From contig MKRJ01000008.1 of assembly GCA_001896885.1 (NCBI GenBank), forward strand, positions 1 through 64,000: a DNA stretch of 64,000 bases. Direction: 5' to 3'. How positions within the stretch are numbered: the stretch's first letter is position 1; every line of letters starts with the position of its first letter. A program made the translations under genes and the position numbers. The notes under the pieces are model-generated. The model saw nothing but the letters and a program-made list of their open reading frames with translations. It was not told the origin of the DNA and searched no databases. This stretch comes from Rhizobiales bacterium 65-79. GTDB lineage: Bacteria > Pseudomonadota > Alphaproteobacteria > Rhizobiales > Rhizobiaceae. Positions 48,698 through 58,487 of the stretch are shown one piece after another.

Positions 48698-48821
48698 TGT
48701 GCTCCTCCGGATTTTTGCTTTTTGTTCCCGCGGCGATCCTAGGCGAGAAAAAGCGCGCCCGCAAAGCGTGGTCCATTTGAAATAGCTTCAATCGTTTCAC
48801 GCGAAGTCAGGAGAATGCATC

Positions 48822-49802
48822 TCAGGGCACCAGGACGGTGACGCCCGTCGTCTTGCGGCCCTCGAGATCGCGGTGCGCCTGCGCCGCTTCCGCGAGTTTG
48901 TAGCGCTGCCTGACCTCGACGCGCACGACGCCGCTCTTCACCACGGAGAAGAGCGCCCTGGCGGATTTCTCCAGATCCTCGCGCTTCGCATTGTAGGTGA
49001 ACAGCGTCGGCCGGGTGATGTAGAGCGATCCCTTCTGCGCCAGCACGCCGAGATTGAACGGCGGCACCGGGCCGGAGGACTGGCCGAAGAGCGCGAGCAG
49101 TCCGAGCGGCTTCAGGCAGTTCAGCGAGCCTTCGAAAGTGTCCTTGCCGACCGAATCATAGACGACGTCGCAGAGCCTGCCGCCGGTGATCTTCTTCACC
49201 TCCTCGGCGAAATCCTGCTCGCGGTAATTGATCACGTGGTCGAAGCCGTGCGCCTTGGCGAGCTTGACCTTGTCGGGCGATCCGGCGGTGCCGATCGTGG
49301 TCGCGCCGAGATGCTTCGCCCACTGGCCGGCGATCAGCCCGACGCCGCCCGCCGCGGCATGGAAGAGGATGGTGTCGCCCTTTTTCACCTTGAAGGTGCG
49401 GCGCAGGAGATACTCGGCGGTCATGCCCTTCAGCATCATGCCGGCCGCCTGCTCGTCCGATATGCCGTCCGGCACCTTGACGACACGGTCCGCCGCGACG
49501 ACCCGCCGCTCGGCATAGGCGCCGAGACCCACCGCATAGGCTACGCGGTCGCCACGCTTCAGCCCGGTCACCCCCTCACCGACCTCCAGAACCTTGCCGA
49601 CGCCCTCTCCGCCCGGCGTGAGGGGCAGGCTGCCGCCGGGCGGCGGATAGAGGCCGGTGCGGTAGTAGACATCGATGAAGTTGAGGCCGATCGCGCCGTG
49701 CTCGATGAGAATTTCGCCCCTGCCCGGCTTGCCGGGATCGACATCCTCGAATTTCAGGACCTCCGGTCCTCCGTGCTCATGGATGCGGATCGCCTTCGCC
49801 AT
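48822..49802 (-). CDS. quinone oxidoreductase (zeta-crystallin type, NADPH)
   Basis: A 326-residue medium-chain dehydrogenase without the structural zinc cysteines. The N-terminal AIRIHEHGGPEVLKFEDVDPGKPGRGEILI and NFIDVYYRTGLYPPPGGSLPLTPGGEGVGKV are diagnostic of QOR; the nucleotide-binding AAAGGVGLIAGQWAKHLGATTIGTAGS is intact. Reduces quinones using NADPH. Its start overlaps the end of pcs by 26 nt, so the two are transcribed together. Confidence 0.93.
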   Translation of the reverse strand: MAKAIRIHEHGGPEVLKFEDVDPGKPGRGEILIEHGAIGLNFIDVYYRTGLYPPPGGSLPLTPGGEGVGKVLEVGEGVTGLKRGDRVAYAVGLGAYAERRVVAADRVVKVPDGISDEQAAGMMLKGMTAEYLLRRTFKVKKGDTILFHAAAGGVGLIAGQWAKHLGATTIGTAGSPDKVKLAKAHGFDHVINYREQDFAEEVKKITGGRLCDVVYDSVGKDTFEGSLNCLKPLGLLALFGQSSGPVPPFNLGVLAQKGSLYITRPTLFTYNAKREDLEKSARALFSVVKSGVVRVEVRQRYKLAEAAQAHRDLEGRKTTGVTVLVP

Positions 49803-50598
49803 CGTTCGTGCCTTTCAGTCCAAGCTTCGGGAACATCTGCATGACGCCCCCGATAAAGAAGAGGTATATGCCGGTGATTGCAATACCGGCCTTGATCAGG
49901 GGCGGCGCCTCCATCCCCTCCAGAAGCGCGATGATGCCGAGAAGGCACCAGACAAGGAAGACCGGCAGGTTGATCTCGCGCAGGCGCCTGACCCGCACCG
50001 GATGCAGGAAGTGCATCGGCACGAAGGTCAGGATGGCAGCCGCCACGACCGCGGCGAAGGAGGCATATTCTCCCGGCTCGATGACGAAGAGCGTGAAGAC
50101 CAGCATGTTCCAGACGACCGGGAATCCCTTGAAGAAGTTCTCCTTCGTCTTCATGCCGGTGTCGGCATAGTAGATGGCGCTGGTGATGACGATGAGCGCG
50201 GCCGAGGTGAAGGAGAGGCCCGGGCCCATGAAGCCGCGCTGGTAGAGCGCGAAGGCCGGAATCAGCACATAGGTGACGTAGTCGATGATGTTGTCGAGCA
50301 TGAAGCCCGACCACGTCGGCAGGATTTCCTTGACCTCCAGCTTGCGCGCCATGGGGCCGTCGATACCGTCGACGAAAAGCGCGAGCCCGAGCCACCAGAA
50401 CATGGCCGGCCAGCGCTCCTCGCTCGCCGCCACCAGCGACAGAAAGGCCAGGAACGAGCCGGACGCGGTGAGCAGATGGACCGAGAAGGCCCGCGCCTGG
50501 GGCCAGGTGACCTTCTTGCGCTTCACGACGGGCGCTGTCCGAGGTTGCGGCGAAAGTGACGGCAGAACTCGGCGGGTTTCCTTTTCCGGCCATGCCAT
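49777..50598 (-). CDS. pcs: phosphatidylcholine synthase
   Basis: A 273-residue, roughly eight-TM enzyme that condenses CDP-diacylglycerol with choline to give phosphatidylcholine in one step, a pathway found in Hyphomicrobiales and some pathogens. The CDP-alcohol phosphotransferase motif is present as DGIDGPMARKL followed by GFMLDNIIDYVTY (about 78-110). The sequence AFSVHLLTASGSFLAFLSLVAA and SAIYYADTGMKTKENFFKGFPVVWNM are typical of Pcs. ATG 50598 is used; an internal GTG at 50526 would give the shorter rhizobial length. Confidence 0.95.
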   Translation of the reverse strand: MAWPEKETRRVLPSLSPQPRTAPVVKRKKVTWPQARAFSVHLLTASGSFLAFLSLVAASEERWPAMFWWLGLALFVDGIDGPMARKLEVKEILPTWSGFMLDNIIDYVTYVLIPAFALYQRGFMGPGLSFTSAALIVITSAIYYADTGMKTKENFFKGFPVVWNMLVFTLFVIEPGEYASFAAVVAAAILTFVPMHFLHPVRVRRLREINLPVFLVWCLLGIIALLEGMEAPPLIKAGIAITGIYLFFIGGVMQMFPKLGLKGTNDGEGDPHP

Positions 50599-50939
50599 GG
50601 TCGATGCGGGCGGAACGATCGGGTCTCCGAAGGCGCCGCCGAGCGACGCCGAACGCCCTCATTCGACAACAGGGTACCCCCGCCGCCTATCGCACGGTTC
50701 ATGGTGGCCATAGATTGTCCTCTCCGCGCGGGAGAATAAAGCCAAGCGCATGAAAGTGGAAGCCGATTCGGCGTCGCGGACGGCGCCGCGCGAAGGTGCG
50801 GCTGACCATGCGATCCAGCCAAAACGCGGGCCGCCTCTCCACGCCGCATCGAAAGGCCGCGTTGTCCGAAGGCCCAAGAACCATATATCCTCGGAAACGC
50901 ATAGGGTGAGGCAGTGGCGCCCAGGCAAGGAGCAGCCGC
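50599..50939. other. intergenic, no convincing gene
   Basis: The 341 nt between the divergent pcs and UbiH-like genes show no protein-like frame, RNA gene or clear terminator. Both promoters should lie here; the last 20 nt carry the AAGGAG ribosome site of the hydroxylase gene. Confidence 0.4.
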
Positions 50940-52172
50940 ATGAACGGAACGAAATCCTCGGACATTCTGGTGGCCGGCGCCGGTCCCGCCGGGATGATCG
51001 CCGCGCTCGCCTTCGCCGGCGCCGGTTTCTCCGTCGTCCTCGCCGGACCGCCGGCGCAGCCCGAGGATCGCAGGACGACGGCGCTGATGATGCCGTCATT
51101 GACGTTCCTGAAGGAACTCGGCCTGTTCGACGCGCTGGTTCGCGAAGCGGCGCCGCTTGGCGCGATGCGCATCGTCGACGCCACATCGAGGCTGGTCCGC
51201 AGCCCCACCGTGACCTTCCGCGCCAGCGAGATCGGCGAGGAGGCCTTCGGCTACAACATCCCCAACGCGCACCTGCTGAGTTGCCTGGAAGCGGCCTTGC
51301 GCGAACATGGCGCAATCGAATGGCGCGAAGAGCTCGTCTCCGGCTACCGGCTTTCCGATGCCGGGGCGGAAGCGGCCCTTGGCGGCGAGACGATCGACGC
51401 GAAGCTGGTGGTGGCGGCCGACGGCCGCGCTTCGCCGGCAAGGGAGGCGGCCGGCATCCGCACGCACCGGCACGGCCATGTCCAGTCGGCGCTCGTCCTC
51501 AATTTCGCGCATGCGCGCGAGCATGGCGGCATCTCCACCGAATTCCACACCGAGACCGGCCCGTTCACGCAGGTTCCCCTGCCCGGCCGGCGCTCGAGCC
51601 TCGTCTGGGTCGTGCGCCCGGAGACGGCGTCGCGGCTGATGGCGATGGATGACGGTCCCCTCTCCCGCGAGATCGAGGAGCGGATGCAATCCATGCTCGG
51701 CAAGATCGAGGTCGAGCCCGGCCGCCAGGTCTATCCGCTGTCCTCGGCGATGCCGTCGCGGTTCGGCGCCAGACGCGTGGCGCTGGTCGGCGAGGCGGCG
51801 CACGTCTTTCCGCCCATCGGCGCGCAGGGCCTGAACCTCGGCGTACGCGACATACAGGATCTGGTGGCGACCGCGCGCGCCAGCCGCGACGATCCCGGCG
51901 CGCCGGCGGCGCTGCTGCGCTACGACGCCAGGCGGCGGCCGGACATCATGGCGCGGAGCAGCGCCGTCAACATGCTCAACTACTCGCTTCTTTCCGACTT
52001 CCTGCCGGCGCAGTTCATACGTAGCGCCGGCATCGGCCTGCTCGCGGGCTTCGCGCCGCTTCGCGGCTTCTTCATGCGCGAGGGCCTGCGTCCGGGCGCC
52101 GGCTGGCGGCATATTTTCGGCGGCCGCGTCACGGAGCCGAGCCGCGCCTCAGGGGAAGAGGTCCGGCGGTAG
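50940..52172 (+). CDS. FAD-dependent UbiH/COQ6-family monooxygenase
   Basis: A 410-residue flavoprotein hydroxylase. FAD binding: DILVAGAGPAGMIAALAFAGAGFSVVLAG (Rossmann GxGPAG) at the N terminus and the second FAD motif RVALVGEAAHVFPPIGAQGLNLGVRDIQDL near residue 280. The DG-like motif is VVAADGRASPAR (about 155-166). These place it in the UbiH/UbiF/UbiL group that hydroxylates the ubiquinone ring; which ring position is modified cannot be read. ATG 50940 follows AAGGAG. Its 3' end overlaps the convergent AEC gene by 24 nt. Confidence 0.9.
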   Translation: MNGTKSSDILVAGAGPAGMIAALAFAGAGFSVVLAGPPAQPEDRRTTALMMPSLTFLKELGLFDALVREAAPLGAMRIVDATSRLVRSPTVTFRASEIGEEAFGYNIPNAHLLSCLEAALREHGAIEWREELVSGYRLSDAGAEAALGGETIDAKLVVAADGRASPAREAAGIRTHRHGHVQSALVLNFAHAREHGGISTEFHTETGPFTQVPLPGRRSSLVWVVRPETASRLMAMDDGPLSREIEERMQSMLGKIEVEPGRQVYPLSSAMPSRFGARRVALVGEAAHVFPPIGAQGLNLGVRDIQDLVATARASRDDPGAPAALLRYDARRRPDIMARSSAVNMLNYSLLSDFLPAQFIRSAGIGLLAGFAPLRGFFMREGLRPGAGWRHIFGGRVTEPSRASGEEVRR

Positions 52173-53111
52173 CATCCCGCTCTTGATGACGTAGAGCAGC
52201 GCAGTCACCGTCCCGACCGAGAGGACCGTGGTCAGGAGGATGCTCGCCGAGGCGCGCTCGACCCAGACATGATATTGCTGCGCAATGACGAAGACGTTGG
52301 TCGCCGTGGGCAGCGATGCCAGCAGCACCGCGGAAAACACCCATGTCGGCGAAAAATGGCCGACCAGGCTCAGCATCACATAGCAGAGCGCCGGATGAAG
52401 CACGAGCTTCAGGAGAGCGATGGCGCCGAGTTCGCGCGGCACTCTTTTGAGCGGCCGCAGCGCCAGCGTGACGCCCATGGCGAACAGCGCGCAGGGCGCG
52501 GCCGCCTTCGCCAGGTAGTCGAGCAGCCGGTCGAGCGCGACCGGCGCCTGGAAGCGGAACGCGGCGGCCGCCACCCCGAAGGCGGTGGCGATGATGAAAG
52601 GGTGAAGCGCGATCTTCCGGACGACGCCGGCGGCAAGCCTGAGCGGCGGCTCCCTGTCGCTGCCGGCGATCGCCATCATCATCGGCGCCACGGTGAAATG
52701 CATGATGTTCTCGAAGCAGAAGATGAGCGCGACCGGAACGGCCGCTTGCTCGCCGAGCGCGAGGATGGCCAGGCCCGGTCCCATATAGCCGATATTGCCG
52801 TAGGCGGCGGCCAGTCCGCGGATCGTCCCCTCGGCGATCGCGCCGCGGGAAAAGGCGAGCGAGGAGAGAAACATGACGAGGAAGATGATGAAGGTCGAGA
52901 AAACCGATCCGAACAGGAACGTCCATTCGGTCAGCTTCTCGATCGGCGTCTTGGATAGGAGCTGGAAGAACAGCGCCGGCAGCGCGACATAGATGACGAA
53001 GATGTTCATCCAGCCGAGCGCTTCGACGGGCTGGCGCACGATGCGCGCCACCACGAAGCCGACGAAGATCAGTCCGAAGAACGGCAGGACCAGGCCGAAG
53101 ACGTCCGACAT
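52149..53111 (-). CDS. AEC-family transporter
   Basis: A 320-residue, about ten-TM protein of the auxin-efflux/malonate-transporter family. Features: FVIYVALPALFFQLLSKTPIEKL, AAYGNIGYMGPGLAILALGEQAA and the second-half APCALFAMGVTLALRPLKR. It is about 25-30% similar in pattern to the 247-1197 product, so the window carries two AEC paralogues. Start at ATG 53111 (MSDVFGLVLPFFG). Substrate unknown. Confidence 0.88.
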   Translation of the reverse strand: MSDVFGLVLPFFGLIFVGFVVARIVRQPVEALGWMNIFVIYVALPALFFQLLSKTPIEKLTEWTFLFGSVFSTFIIFLVMFLSSLAFSRGAIAEGTIRGLAAAYGNIGYMGPGLAILALGEQAAVPVALIFCFENIMHFTVAPMMMAIAGSDREPPLRLAAGVVRKIALHPFIIATAFGVAAAAFRFQAPVALDRLLDYLAKAAAPCALFAMGVTLALRPLKRVPRELGAIALLKLVLHPALCYVMLSLVGHFSPTWVFSAVLLASLPTATNVFVIAQQYHVWVERASASILLTTVLSVGTVTALLYVIKSGMLPPDLFP

Positions 53112-53217
53112 AGGGCCCCGCCTCTTTGACCGGACGGCGTTAGAGCAAGCCGCCACGCCCCGTCAAGCCGAGCGGACCACTATTGAATAGTCGATGTGAT
53201 TGGGCCTATTAAGCGGC

Positions 53218-53553
53218 ATGATGAGCCAGGTGAAAACCGCGAAATTCAAGATCGGCCAGGTAGTGCGCCACCGGCTGTTCCCGTTTCGCGGAGTGATCTT
53301 CGACGTCGATCCTGAGTTCCACAATACCGAGGAGTGGTATCAGGCGATTCCACCTGCCGCGCGTCCGCGCAAGGACCAGCCCTTCTACCATCTGCTCGCC
53401 GAAAACGCCGAGACCGAATATATCGCCTACGTGTCCGAGCAGAACCTGCTCGAGGACGATACCGGCGAGCCCGTGCGCCATCCGCAGCTCAACGAGATGT
53501 TCCGCAGGACGCCCGACGGTCAGTATCGTCCGAAGGGGCGCTCCCATCATTGA
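53218..53553 (+). CDS. hspQ: heat shock protein HspQ (hemimethylated DNA-binding-like)
   Basis: A 111-residue protein matching HspQ/YccV: AKFKIGQVVRHRLFPFRGVIFDVDPEFHNTEEWYQAIPPAARPRKDQPFYHLLAEN. HspQ is a specificity-enhancing factor for Lon protease in enterobacteria and a heat-shock protein. ATG at 53218 (with another ATG three nt later) is preferred over the TTG at 53200. It ends just before a bidirectional terminator. Confidence 0.92.
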   Translation: MMSQVKTAKFKIGQVVRHRLFPFRGVIFDVDPEFHNTEEWYQAIPPAARPRKDQPFYHLLAENAETEYIAYVSEQNLLEDDTGEPVRHPQLNEMFRRTPDGQYRPKGRSHH

Positions 53554-53580
53554 AACGAAGATAGCCCGCTCCTGACGCAA

Positions 53581-53608
53581 AAAACCCCGCCGTGACTGGC
53601 GGGGTTTT
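53581..53608. terminator. bidirectional intrinsic terminator between hspQ and an OMP gene
   Basis: An 11-bp perfect stem (AAAACCCCGCC / GGCGGGGTTTT) with a six-nt loop, flanked by A-tract and T-tract on the two sides, positioned between convergent genes. It serves both. Confidence 0.9.
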
Positions 53609-53664
53609 TCGTTGCTGGAAGCTGAAGCGGAATGGCCCGGCCTTTCCGGGCCTTTCCGCCGGGA

Positions 53665-54324
53665 TCAGAACTTGACGCCGATACCGGCTTCGATCGTGTT
53701 CGCGTTGTCGCGGACGTTCGACTTGACGCCGCCCACGTTGAACGCTTCCTTGCCGTAGTCGGTATAGCGGTACTCGACCCGTGCGAAGACCTTGTCGGTC
53801 AGCTTGGCGTCGATGCCCGCGCCGGCCGTCCAGCCATAGACCGCGTTCTGGTCGCTGCTGACCGGCGTGGTGATCTTCAGGCTCTTCGCCGCAGCACCGG
53901 CCGTGCCGTAGATGAGCAGGCGGTCGTTCGGGGCATAGCCCGCGCGGCCGCGCAGCGAACCGTCGATACCACTGCGCGAGCGGACGCCGTCATGCGAGCC
54001 CGAGGAGCCGTCATAGCCGACGTCGCCTTCGATGCCGTACACGAAATTGCCGTTCTGCCAGTTGAAGCCGCCGAAGCCGCGGCCGCGGAACCCATCCGTG
54101 TGGATATGGTTGCCGGGCGTATGCGTACGGCCGGAGAAGTTGCCGCCGGCCTGGATACCGGCGTAGCCGCCGGCCCAGCCGGACGGAGCCTCTACGACAG
54201 GCGCCGGAGCCGGAGCCTGCTCGGTGATCGCGTCGGCGGCAAATGCGGGGGCCACACCTATAAGGGCCGCGACGCCGATCGCGGCGGCAAGCGGCTTGCT
54301 GATCTTGATTGTCTTCATGTTCAT
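53665..54324 (-). CDS. Omp25/Omp31-type outer membrane beta-barrel protein
   Basis: A 219-residue porin-like protein. Signal peptide (PLAAAIGVAALIGVAPAFA), then a proline-rich linker and a small eight-strand barrel with alternating aromatics: SGWAGGYAGIQAGGNFSG, FVYGIEGDVGYDGSSGS, GSLRGRAGYAPNDRLLIYGTAG, FARVEYRYTDYGKEAF, and the terminal TIEAGIGVKF ending in Phe as barrel proteins do. ATG 54324 or the one six nt later, with AGGAG upstream. Abundant in Hyphomicrobiales outer membranes. Confidence 0.92.
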   Translation of the reverse strand: MNMKTIKISKPLAAAIGVAALIGVAPAFAADAITEQAPAPAPVVEAPSGWAGGYAGIQAGGNFSGRTHTPGNHIHTDGFRGRGFGGFNWQNGNFVYGIEGDVGYDGSSGSHDGVRSRSGIDGSLRGRAGYAPNDRLLIYGTAGAAAKSLKITTPVSSDQNAVYGWTAGAGIDAKLTDKVFARVEYRYTDYGKEAFNVGGVKSNVRDNANTIEAGIGVKF

Positions 54325-54678
54325 TTCCTTACTCCTGCCATGGAAGGCTGGACACAACGCGCCTTCCCCTTGACACCCTGCGCCGCTCGGGAGGAAACGG
54401 CCGGAATTGCCTGCATGCCTATGTCGGTGGAAAATGCGGCCGAAGCGCACCTGAAAGGGGGAAATTCATCGGCGCAAACGAGGCAGAAAATTGACGTTGC
54501 ACATTCGCAACACGCATCAAAAGCGGCGGCCAAGATCCTGTTTTTGCTCGAATGGCAACATGGAAGCGCACTCCGTTCCCGGTCGCCGCGAACAAGGGAA
54601 TCGGCTAGACACCCGGTCGGAATTCGCGTTGCCACGTTTCGTCCCCTTCCGCCTTATTCGTGCTAAGCAGGTAAGAAC
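54325..54678. other. intergenic, no convincing gene
   Basis: These 354 nt between the divergent OMP and SDR genes show no protein-like frame or known RNA. The part nearest the OMP gene should hold its promoter; nothing readable was found in the rest. Confidence 0.4.
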
Positions 54679-55443
54679 ATGGCGAAAAATCCGACGACGG
54701 CATTGGTCACCGGCGGCGCACGGCGCATTGGCGCGGCGATCGCCAGCGACCTTTCGGCCGCCGGCTTCGCCGTCGCGATCCATTACCACGGCTCCGATAG
54801 GGACGCGCGCGAGCTGGCCGAGGCTCTTAACGATAAGGGCGGAAAGGTGGCGCTCGTGCGCGCCGATCTCACCGACATGGATGCCGTCGGCCGCATATTG
54901 CCCGAGGCCGAGGAGGCGCTTGGGCCGGTCGGCCTCCTGGTCAACAACGCCTCCATCTTCGCCGACGACCAGGTGACCGATTTCGGCTGGGAGACCTGGG
55001 AGCGGCACTTCGCCGTCCACCTCAAGGCGCCGGTCGAACTCTCCCGGCTCTTCGCCCGCGCCCTGCCGGAGGGCGAGGACGGGCTGATTGTCAACATGAT
55101 CGACCAGCGCGTCTGGAAACTCTCGCCGCGCACGTTTACCTATACCTTGTCGAAATCGGCGCTCTGGACGGCCACCCGGACGATGGCGCAGGCGCTCGCC
55201 CCACGGATCCGGGTCAATGCGATCGGCCCCGGCCCGGCCCTGCAGGGTGAACGCCAGACGAAGGCGGATTTCGACGCGCAGGTCAGGGCGGTGCTGCTCG
55301 GGAAGGCGCCGGAACTCTCCGAATTCGGCGCCACGATCCGCTATCTCTGGGACACGCCCTCGGTCACCGGCCAGATGATCGCGCTCGACGGCGGCCAGCA
55401 TCTCGCCTGGCAGACGCCGGACGTGACGGGAATACGGGAATGA
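54679..55443 (+). CDS. SDR-family reductase with a pteridine-reductase-type active site
   Basis: A 254-residue short-chain dehydrogenase. The N-terminal [19 protein letters not shown] is the coenzyme loop (ARR favouring NADPH). The catalytic region reads [21 protein letters not shown]: instead of the usual Ser, there is an Asp 13 residues before the Tyr of YTLSK, the spacing of Asp181/Tyr194 in PTR1. This points to a pterin reductase, such as a FolM-type dihydromonapterin or dihydropteridine reductase. It overlaps uvrC by four bases (ATGA), so the two are coupled. Confidence 0.85.
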   Translation: MAKNPTTALVTGGARRIGAAIASDLSAAGFAVAIHYHGSDRDARELAEALNDKGGKVALVRADLTDMDAVGRILPEAEEALGPVGLLVNNASIFADDQVTDFGWETWERHFAVHLKAPVELSRLFARALPEGEDGLIVNMIDQRVWKLSPRTFTYTLSKSALWTATRTMAQALAPRIRVNAIGPGPALQGERQTKADFDAQVRAVLLGKAPELSEFGATIRYLWDTPSVTGQMIALDGGQHLAWQTPDVTGIRE

Positions 55444-57527
55444 ACGGCTTCGGCCCATCTGGAAAGCGCATCGTCGGGATCGACACCTTGCCGGAAGGCG
55501 ACGAGGACGAGCTCCTGGACGTGGAGGACGCGGGCGCCGACGCGGAAGACGAGGTCTCCGGCTCGCCGGACGCGGCGGCGCGGCCCGCACCGGAAATCGC
55601 CTGGGATTCAGGCGGTACGGAGAAAGGCGCCGGGAAGGTCGGCGCCGAACTCATCCAGTCCCTCGTCAAGCGGCTTCCGAACGCGCCGGGCGTCTATCGC
55701 ATGATGAACGCCGGCGGCGACGTGCTCTATGTCGGCAAGGCGCGCAGCCTCAGGAAGCGCGTCACCAACTACGCGCAGGGCCGCTTCCATACCAACCGCA
55801 TCGGCCGCATGGTGGCGCAGACGGCGGCGATGGAGTTCGTCGTCACCCGTACCGAGACCGAGGCGCTGCTGCTCGAGGCCAACCTCATCAAGAGGCTGAG
55901 GCCGCGCTTCAACGTGCTTTTGCGCGACGACAAGTCCTTTCCCTATATTCTCATCACCGGCGACCATCGCGCGCCGGGCATCTTCAAGCATCGCGGCGCG
56001 CATTCCAGGAAGGGCGACTATTTCGGCCCGTTCGCCTCGGCAGGCGCCGTCGGCCGGACGATCAACTCGCTGCAGAAGGCCTTCCTTCTGAGAAGTTGCA
56101 CGGATTCGGTGTTCGAGACGCGCACGCGGCCCTGCCTGCTCTACCAGATCAAGCGCTGCTCGGGCCCGTGCACGAACGAGATCAGCCCCGAAGGCTATCT
56201 CGACCTCGTGGCCGAGGCGAAAGGCTTCCTCTCCGGCCGCAGCCAGAAAGTGAAGGCGGAGATCTCGGCCGCCATGCAGCAGGCCTCGGAAGCGCTCGAT
56301 TTCGAGACGGCGGCGATCCTGCGCGATCGGCTGGCCGCCCTCTCCCACGTCCAGAGCCATCAGGGCATCAACCCGCAGACGCTGGAGGAAGCGGACGTCT
56401 TCGCCGTCCATCAGGAGGGCGGGCAGACCTGCATCGAGGTCTTCTTCTTCCGCACGGGCCAGAACTGGGGCAACCGCTCCTATTTCCCCAAGGCCGATCC
56501 CTCGCTCGGCCCCTCCGAGGTGCTCGGCGCCTTCCTGGCGCAGTTCTACGACGACAAGCCGGTGCCGAAATGCATCCTTCTCTCGCATGCCGTCGAGGAA
56601 CAGCAATTGCTGGCGGACGCGCTTTCCATAAAGGCCTCGCGCAAGATCGCCATCGCGACCCCGAAGCGCGGCGAGCGCAAGGACCTGACCGACCACGCCA
56701 GGCAGAACGCGCGCGAGGCGCTCGGCCGCCGGCTGGCGGAAACCTCCTCGCAGGCGCGGCTGCTCCAGGGCTTCGCGGAGACCTTCGGCCTGGAGCGCAC
56801 GCCCCGCCGCATCGAGATCTACGACAATTCCCACATCATGGGCACGAACGCGGTCGGGGCGATGGTGGTCGCCGGCCCGGAGGGCTTCGTCAAGAACCAG
56901 TACCGCAAGTTCAATATCCGCTCCGAGGCGATCACGCCGGGCGACGATTTCGGCATGATGCGCGAGGTGATGGAGCGGCGGTTCTCGCGTCTCCTCAAGG
57001 AGGACGGGTTGCCGGGCGCTGAAATCCCCGAAGAAAGCGACGACGAGATCGTCACCGAAAAAAGCTTCCCGGCATGGCCCGAGGTGATCCTGATCGACGG
57101 CGGCAAGGGGCAGCTCTCGGCGGTCAACACCATCCTCGACAATCTCGGCGTGACCGGCTTCGTCACGGTGATCGGCATCGCCAAAGGCGTCGATCGCGAA
57201 GCCGGCCGCGAACGCTTCTTCATGGAAGGCCGCGATCCGTTCTCGCTGCCGGTGCGCGACCCCGTGCTCTATTTCATCCAGCGGCTCCGCGACGAGGCCC
57301 ACCGCTTCGCCATCGGCTCGCACCGGGCGCGGCGCAAGAAGGAGATGGTGAAGAACCCGCTCGACGAGATCGCCGGCATCGGCCCGGGCCGCAAGCGCGC
57401 GCTGCTCCACCATTTCGGCACGGCCAAGGCGGTGAGCCGCGCGGCGGTCGCCGACATCATGACCGTCCCCGGCATCTCGGAGGCCATGGCGCGGCTGATC
57501 TATGGCCACTTTCATGAAAAGGGCTAA
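55440..57527 (+). CDS. uvrC: excinuclease ABC subunit C
   Basis: UvrC (695 residues) makes both incisions in nucleotide excision repair. After an acidic, low-complexity N-terminal extension (about 1-75) come the GIY-YIG nuclease domain ([22 protein letters not shown], about 80-101), the UVR motif region (about 275), the RNase H-like domain ([23 protein letters not shown]) and tandem helix-hairpin-helix motifs ([17 protein letters not shown] and [16 protein letters not shown]). The extension is longer than in most UvrC proteins. Confidence 0.95.
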   Translation: MNGFGPSGKRIVGIDTLPEGDEDELLDVEDAGADAEDEVSGSPDAAARPAPEIAWDSGGTEKGAGKVGAELIQSLVKRLPNAPGVYRMMNAGGDVLYVGKARSLRKRVTNYAQGRFHTNRIGRMVAQTAAMEFVVTRTETEALLLEANLIKRLRPRFNVLLRDDKSFPYILITGDHRAPGIFKHRGAHSRKGDYFGPFASAGAVGRTINSLQKAFLLRSCTDSVFETRTRPCLLYQIKRCSGPCTNEISPEGYLDLVAEAKGFLSGRSQKVKAEISAAMQQASEALDFETAAILRDRLAALSHVQSHQGINPQTLEEADVFAVHQEGGQTCIEVFFFRTGQNWGNRSYFPKADPSLGPSEVLGAFLAQFYDDKPVPKCILLSHAVEEQQLLADALSIKASRKIAIATPKRGERKDLTDHARQNAREALGRRLAETSSQARLLQGFAETFGLERTPRRIEIYDNSHIMGTNAVGAMVVAGPEGFVKNQYRKFNIRSEAITPGDDFGMMREVMERRFSRLLKEDGLPGAEIPEESDDEIVTEKSFPAWPEVILIDGGKGQLSAVNTILDNLGVTGFVTVIGIAKGVDREAGRERFFMEGRDPFSLPVRDPVLYFIQRLRDEAHRFAIGSHRARRKKEMVKNPLDEIAGIGPGRKRALLHHFGTAKAVSRAAVADIMTVPGISEAMARLIYGHFHEKG

Positions 57528-57593
57528 ATGGAAAGGATAAGTGGAGGCGGTTTCTCCACCGACTCACGTTGACCCGGGAGGGAAATATCTGAT

Positions 57594-58211
57594 TTGACTG
57601 TCGAGGCAACAAAGAGCGGCGGGCATATGCGCAGGCGCGCGTTCAATCTTCCCAACCTGCTGACCTATGGCCGCATACTGGCCGTCCCGCTCATTCTTCT
57701 TTGCTTCTATCTGGAAGGGCGCACGCATCCCACGGACTTCGCCCGCTGGACGGCACTTGTCATCTACGTCGTCGCCAGCATCACCGATTATCTGGACGGC
57801 TATCTGGCGCGGATCTGGAAGCAGACCTCCAACATCGGCAAGATGCTCGACCCCATCGCCGACAAGCTCCTCGTCTCCGCGGTGCTTCTGCTTCTGGCGC
57901 ATAACGGCACCATCGACAGATATTCGCTGTGGGCGGCCATCATCATCCTCTGCCGCGAGATCCTGGTGTCGGGACTGCGCGAGTACCTCGCGGGCCTGAA
58001 GGTTTCCGTGCCGGTCACGCGCCTCGCCAAATGGAAGACCACGGTGCAGATGGTCGCGCTCGGCTTCCTGATCGCGGGCCCGGCCGGGGACAAGGTTCTT
58101 CCCCATGCCACGCAGATCGGCATCGTGCTGTTGTGGATCGCCGCCATCATTACCCTTTATACGGGCTACGACTATTTCCGCGCCGGATTGAAGCATGTCA
58201 TCGATGAATGA
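57594..58211 (+). CDS. pgsA: CDP-diacylglycerol-glycerol-3-phosphate 3-phosphatidyltransferase
   Basis: PgsA (up to 205 residues) makes phosphatidylglycerol phosphate at the inner membrane. The CDP-alcohol phosphotransferase motif is DYLDGYLARIWKQTSNIGKMLDPIADKLL (about 65-93). The opening NLPNLLTYGRILAVPLILL is conserved and starts about residue 15, so the real start may be TTG 57594 or ATG 57627. The gene order uvrC-pgsA-moaD-moaE is typical of Hyphomicrobiales. Confidence 0.93.
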   Translation: MTVEATKSGGHMRRRAFNLPNLLTYGRILAVPLILLCFYLEGRTHPTDFARWTALVIYVVASITDYLDGYLARIWKQTSNIGKMLDPIADKLLVSAVLLLLAHNGTIDRYSLWAAIIILCREILVSGLREYLAGLKVSVPVTRLAKWKTTVQMVALGFLIAGPAGDKVLPHATQIGIVLLWIAAIITLYTGYDYFRAGLKHVIDE

Positions 58212-58485
58212 AACCGGGCCGAATGGAAACGGCCTGAAGCTCGTCTATTTCGCCTGGGTGCGCGAACGCATCGGGCGGAGCGAGGAGGAGATCGTGCTGC
58301 CGCGCGAGGTCCGCACCGTGAGGGATCTGCTCTCCTGGCTGAAAGGCCGGGGCGAGGAATATGAAATGGCGCTCGAGCACGACGACGTGATCCGCGTGGC
58401 GATCGACCGCGAGCATGTCGGCCACGACGAGGCGATCGCCGGGGCGCGCGAGATCGCTCTCTTTCCCCCCATGACGGGCGGCTGA
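58195..58485 (+). CDS. moaD: molybdopterin synthase sulfur-carrier subunit
   Basis: A 96-residue ubiquitin-like protein ending in the functional Gly-Gly (FPPMTGG), which is thiocarboxylated and donates sulfur to molybdopterin. LVYFAWVRERIGRSEEEIVLP and VRDLLSWL are typical. Its start overlaps the pgsA stop (ATG 58195; ATG 58204 is also possible) and moaE begins three nt after its stop. Confidence 0.94.
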   Translation: MSSMNETGPNGNGLKLVYFAWVRERIGRSEEEIVLPREVRTVRDLLSWLKGRGEEYEMALEHDDVIRVAIDREHVGHDEAIAGAREIALFPPMTGG

Positions 58486-58487
58486 AG

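Noticed and set aside
45882-48742. 740- and 531-codon plus-strand frames opposite the ABC transporter genes
   Set aside because: Shadows of three overlapping ABC genes with intact motifs.
55608-57515. 635-codon minus-strand frame opposite uvrC
   Set aside because: Antisense shadow; no family resemblance.
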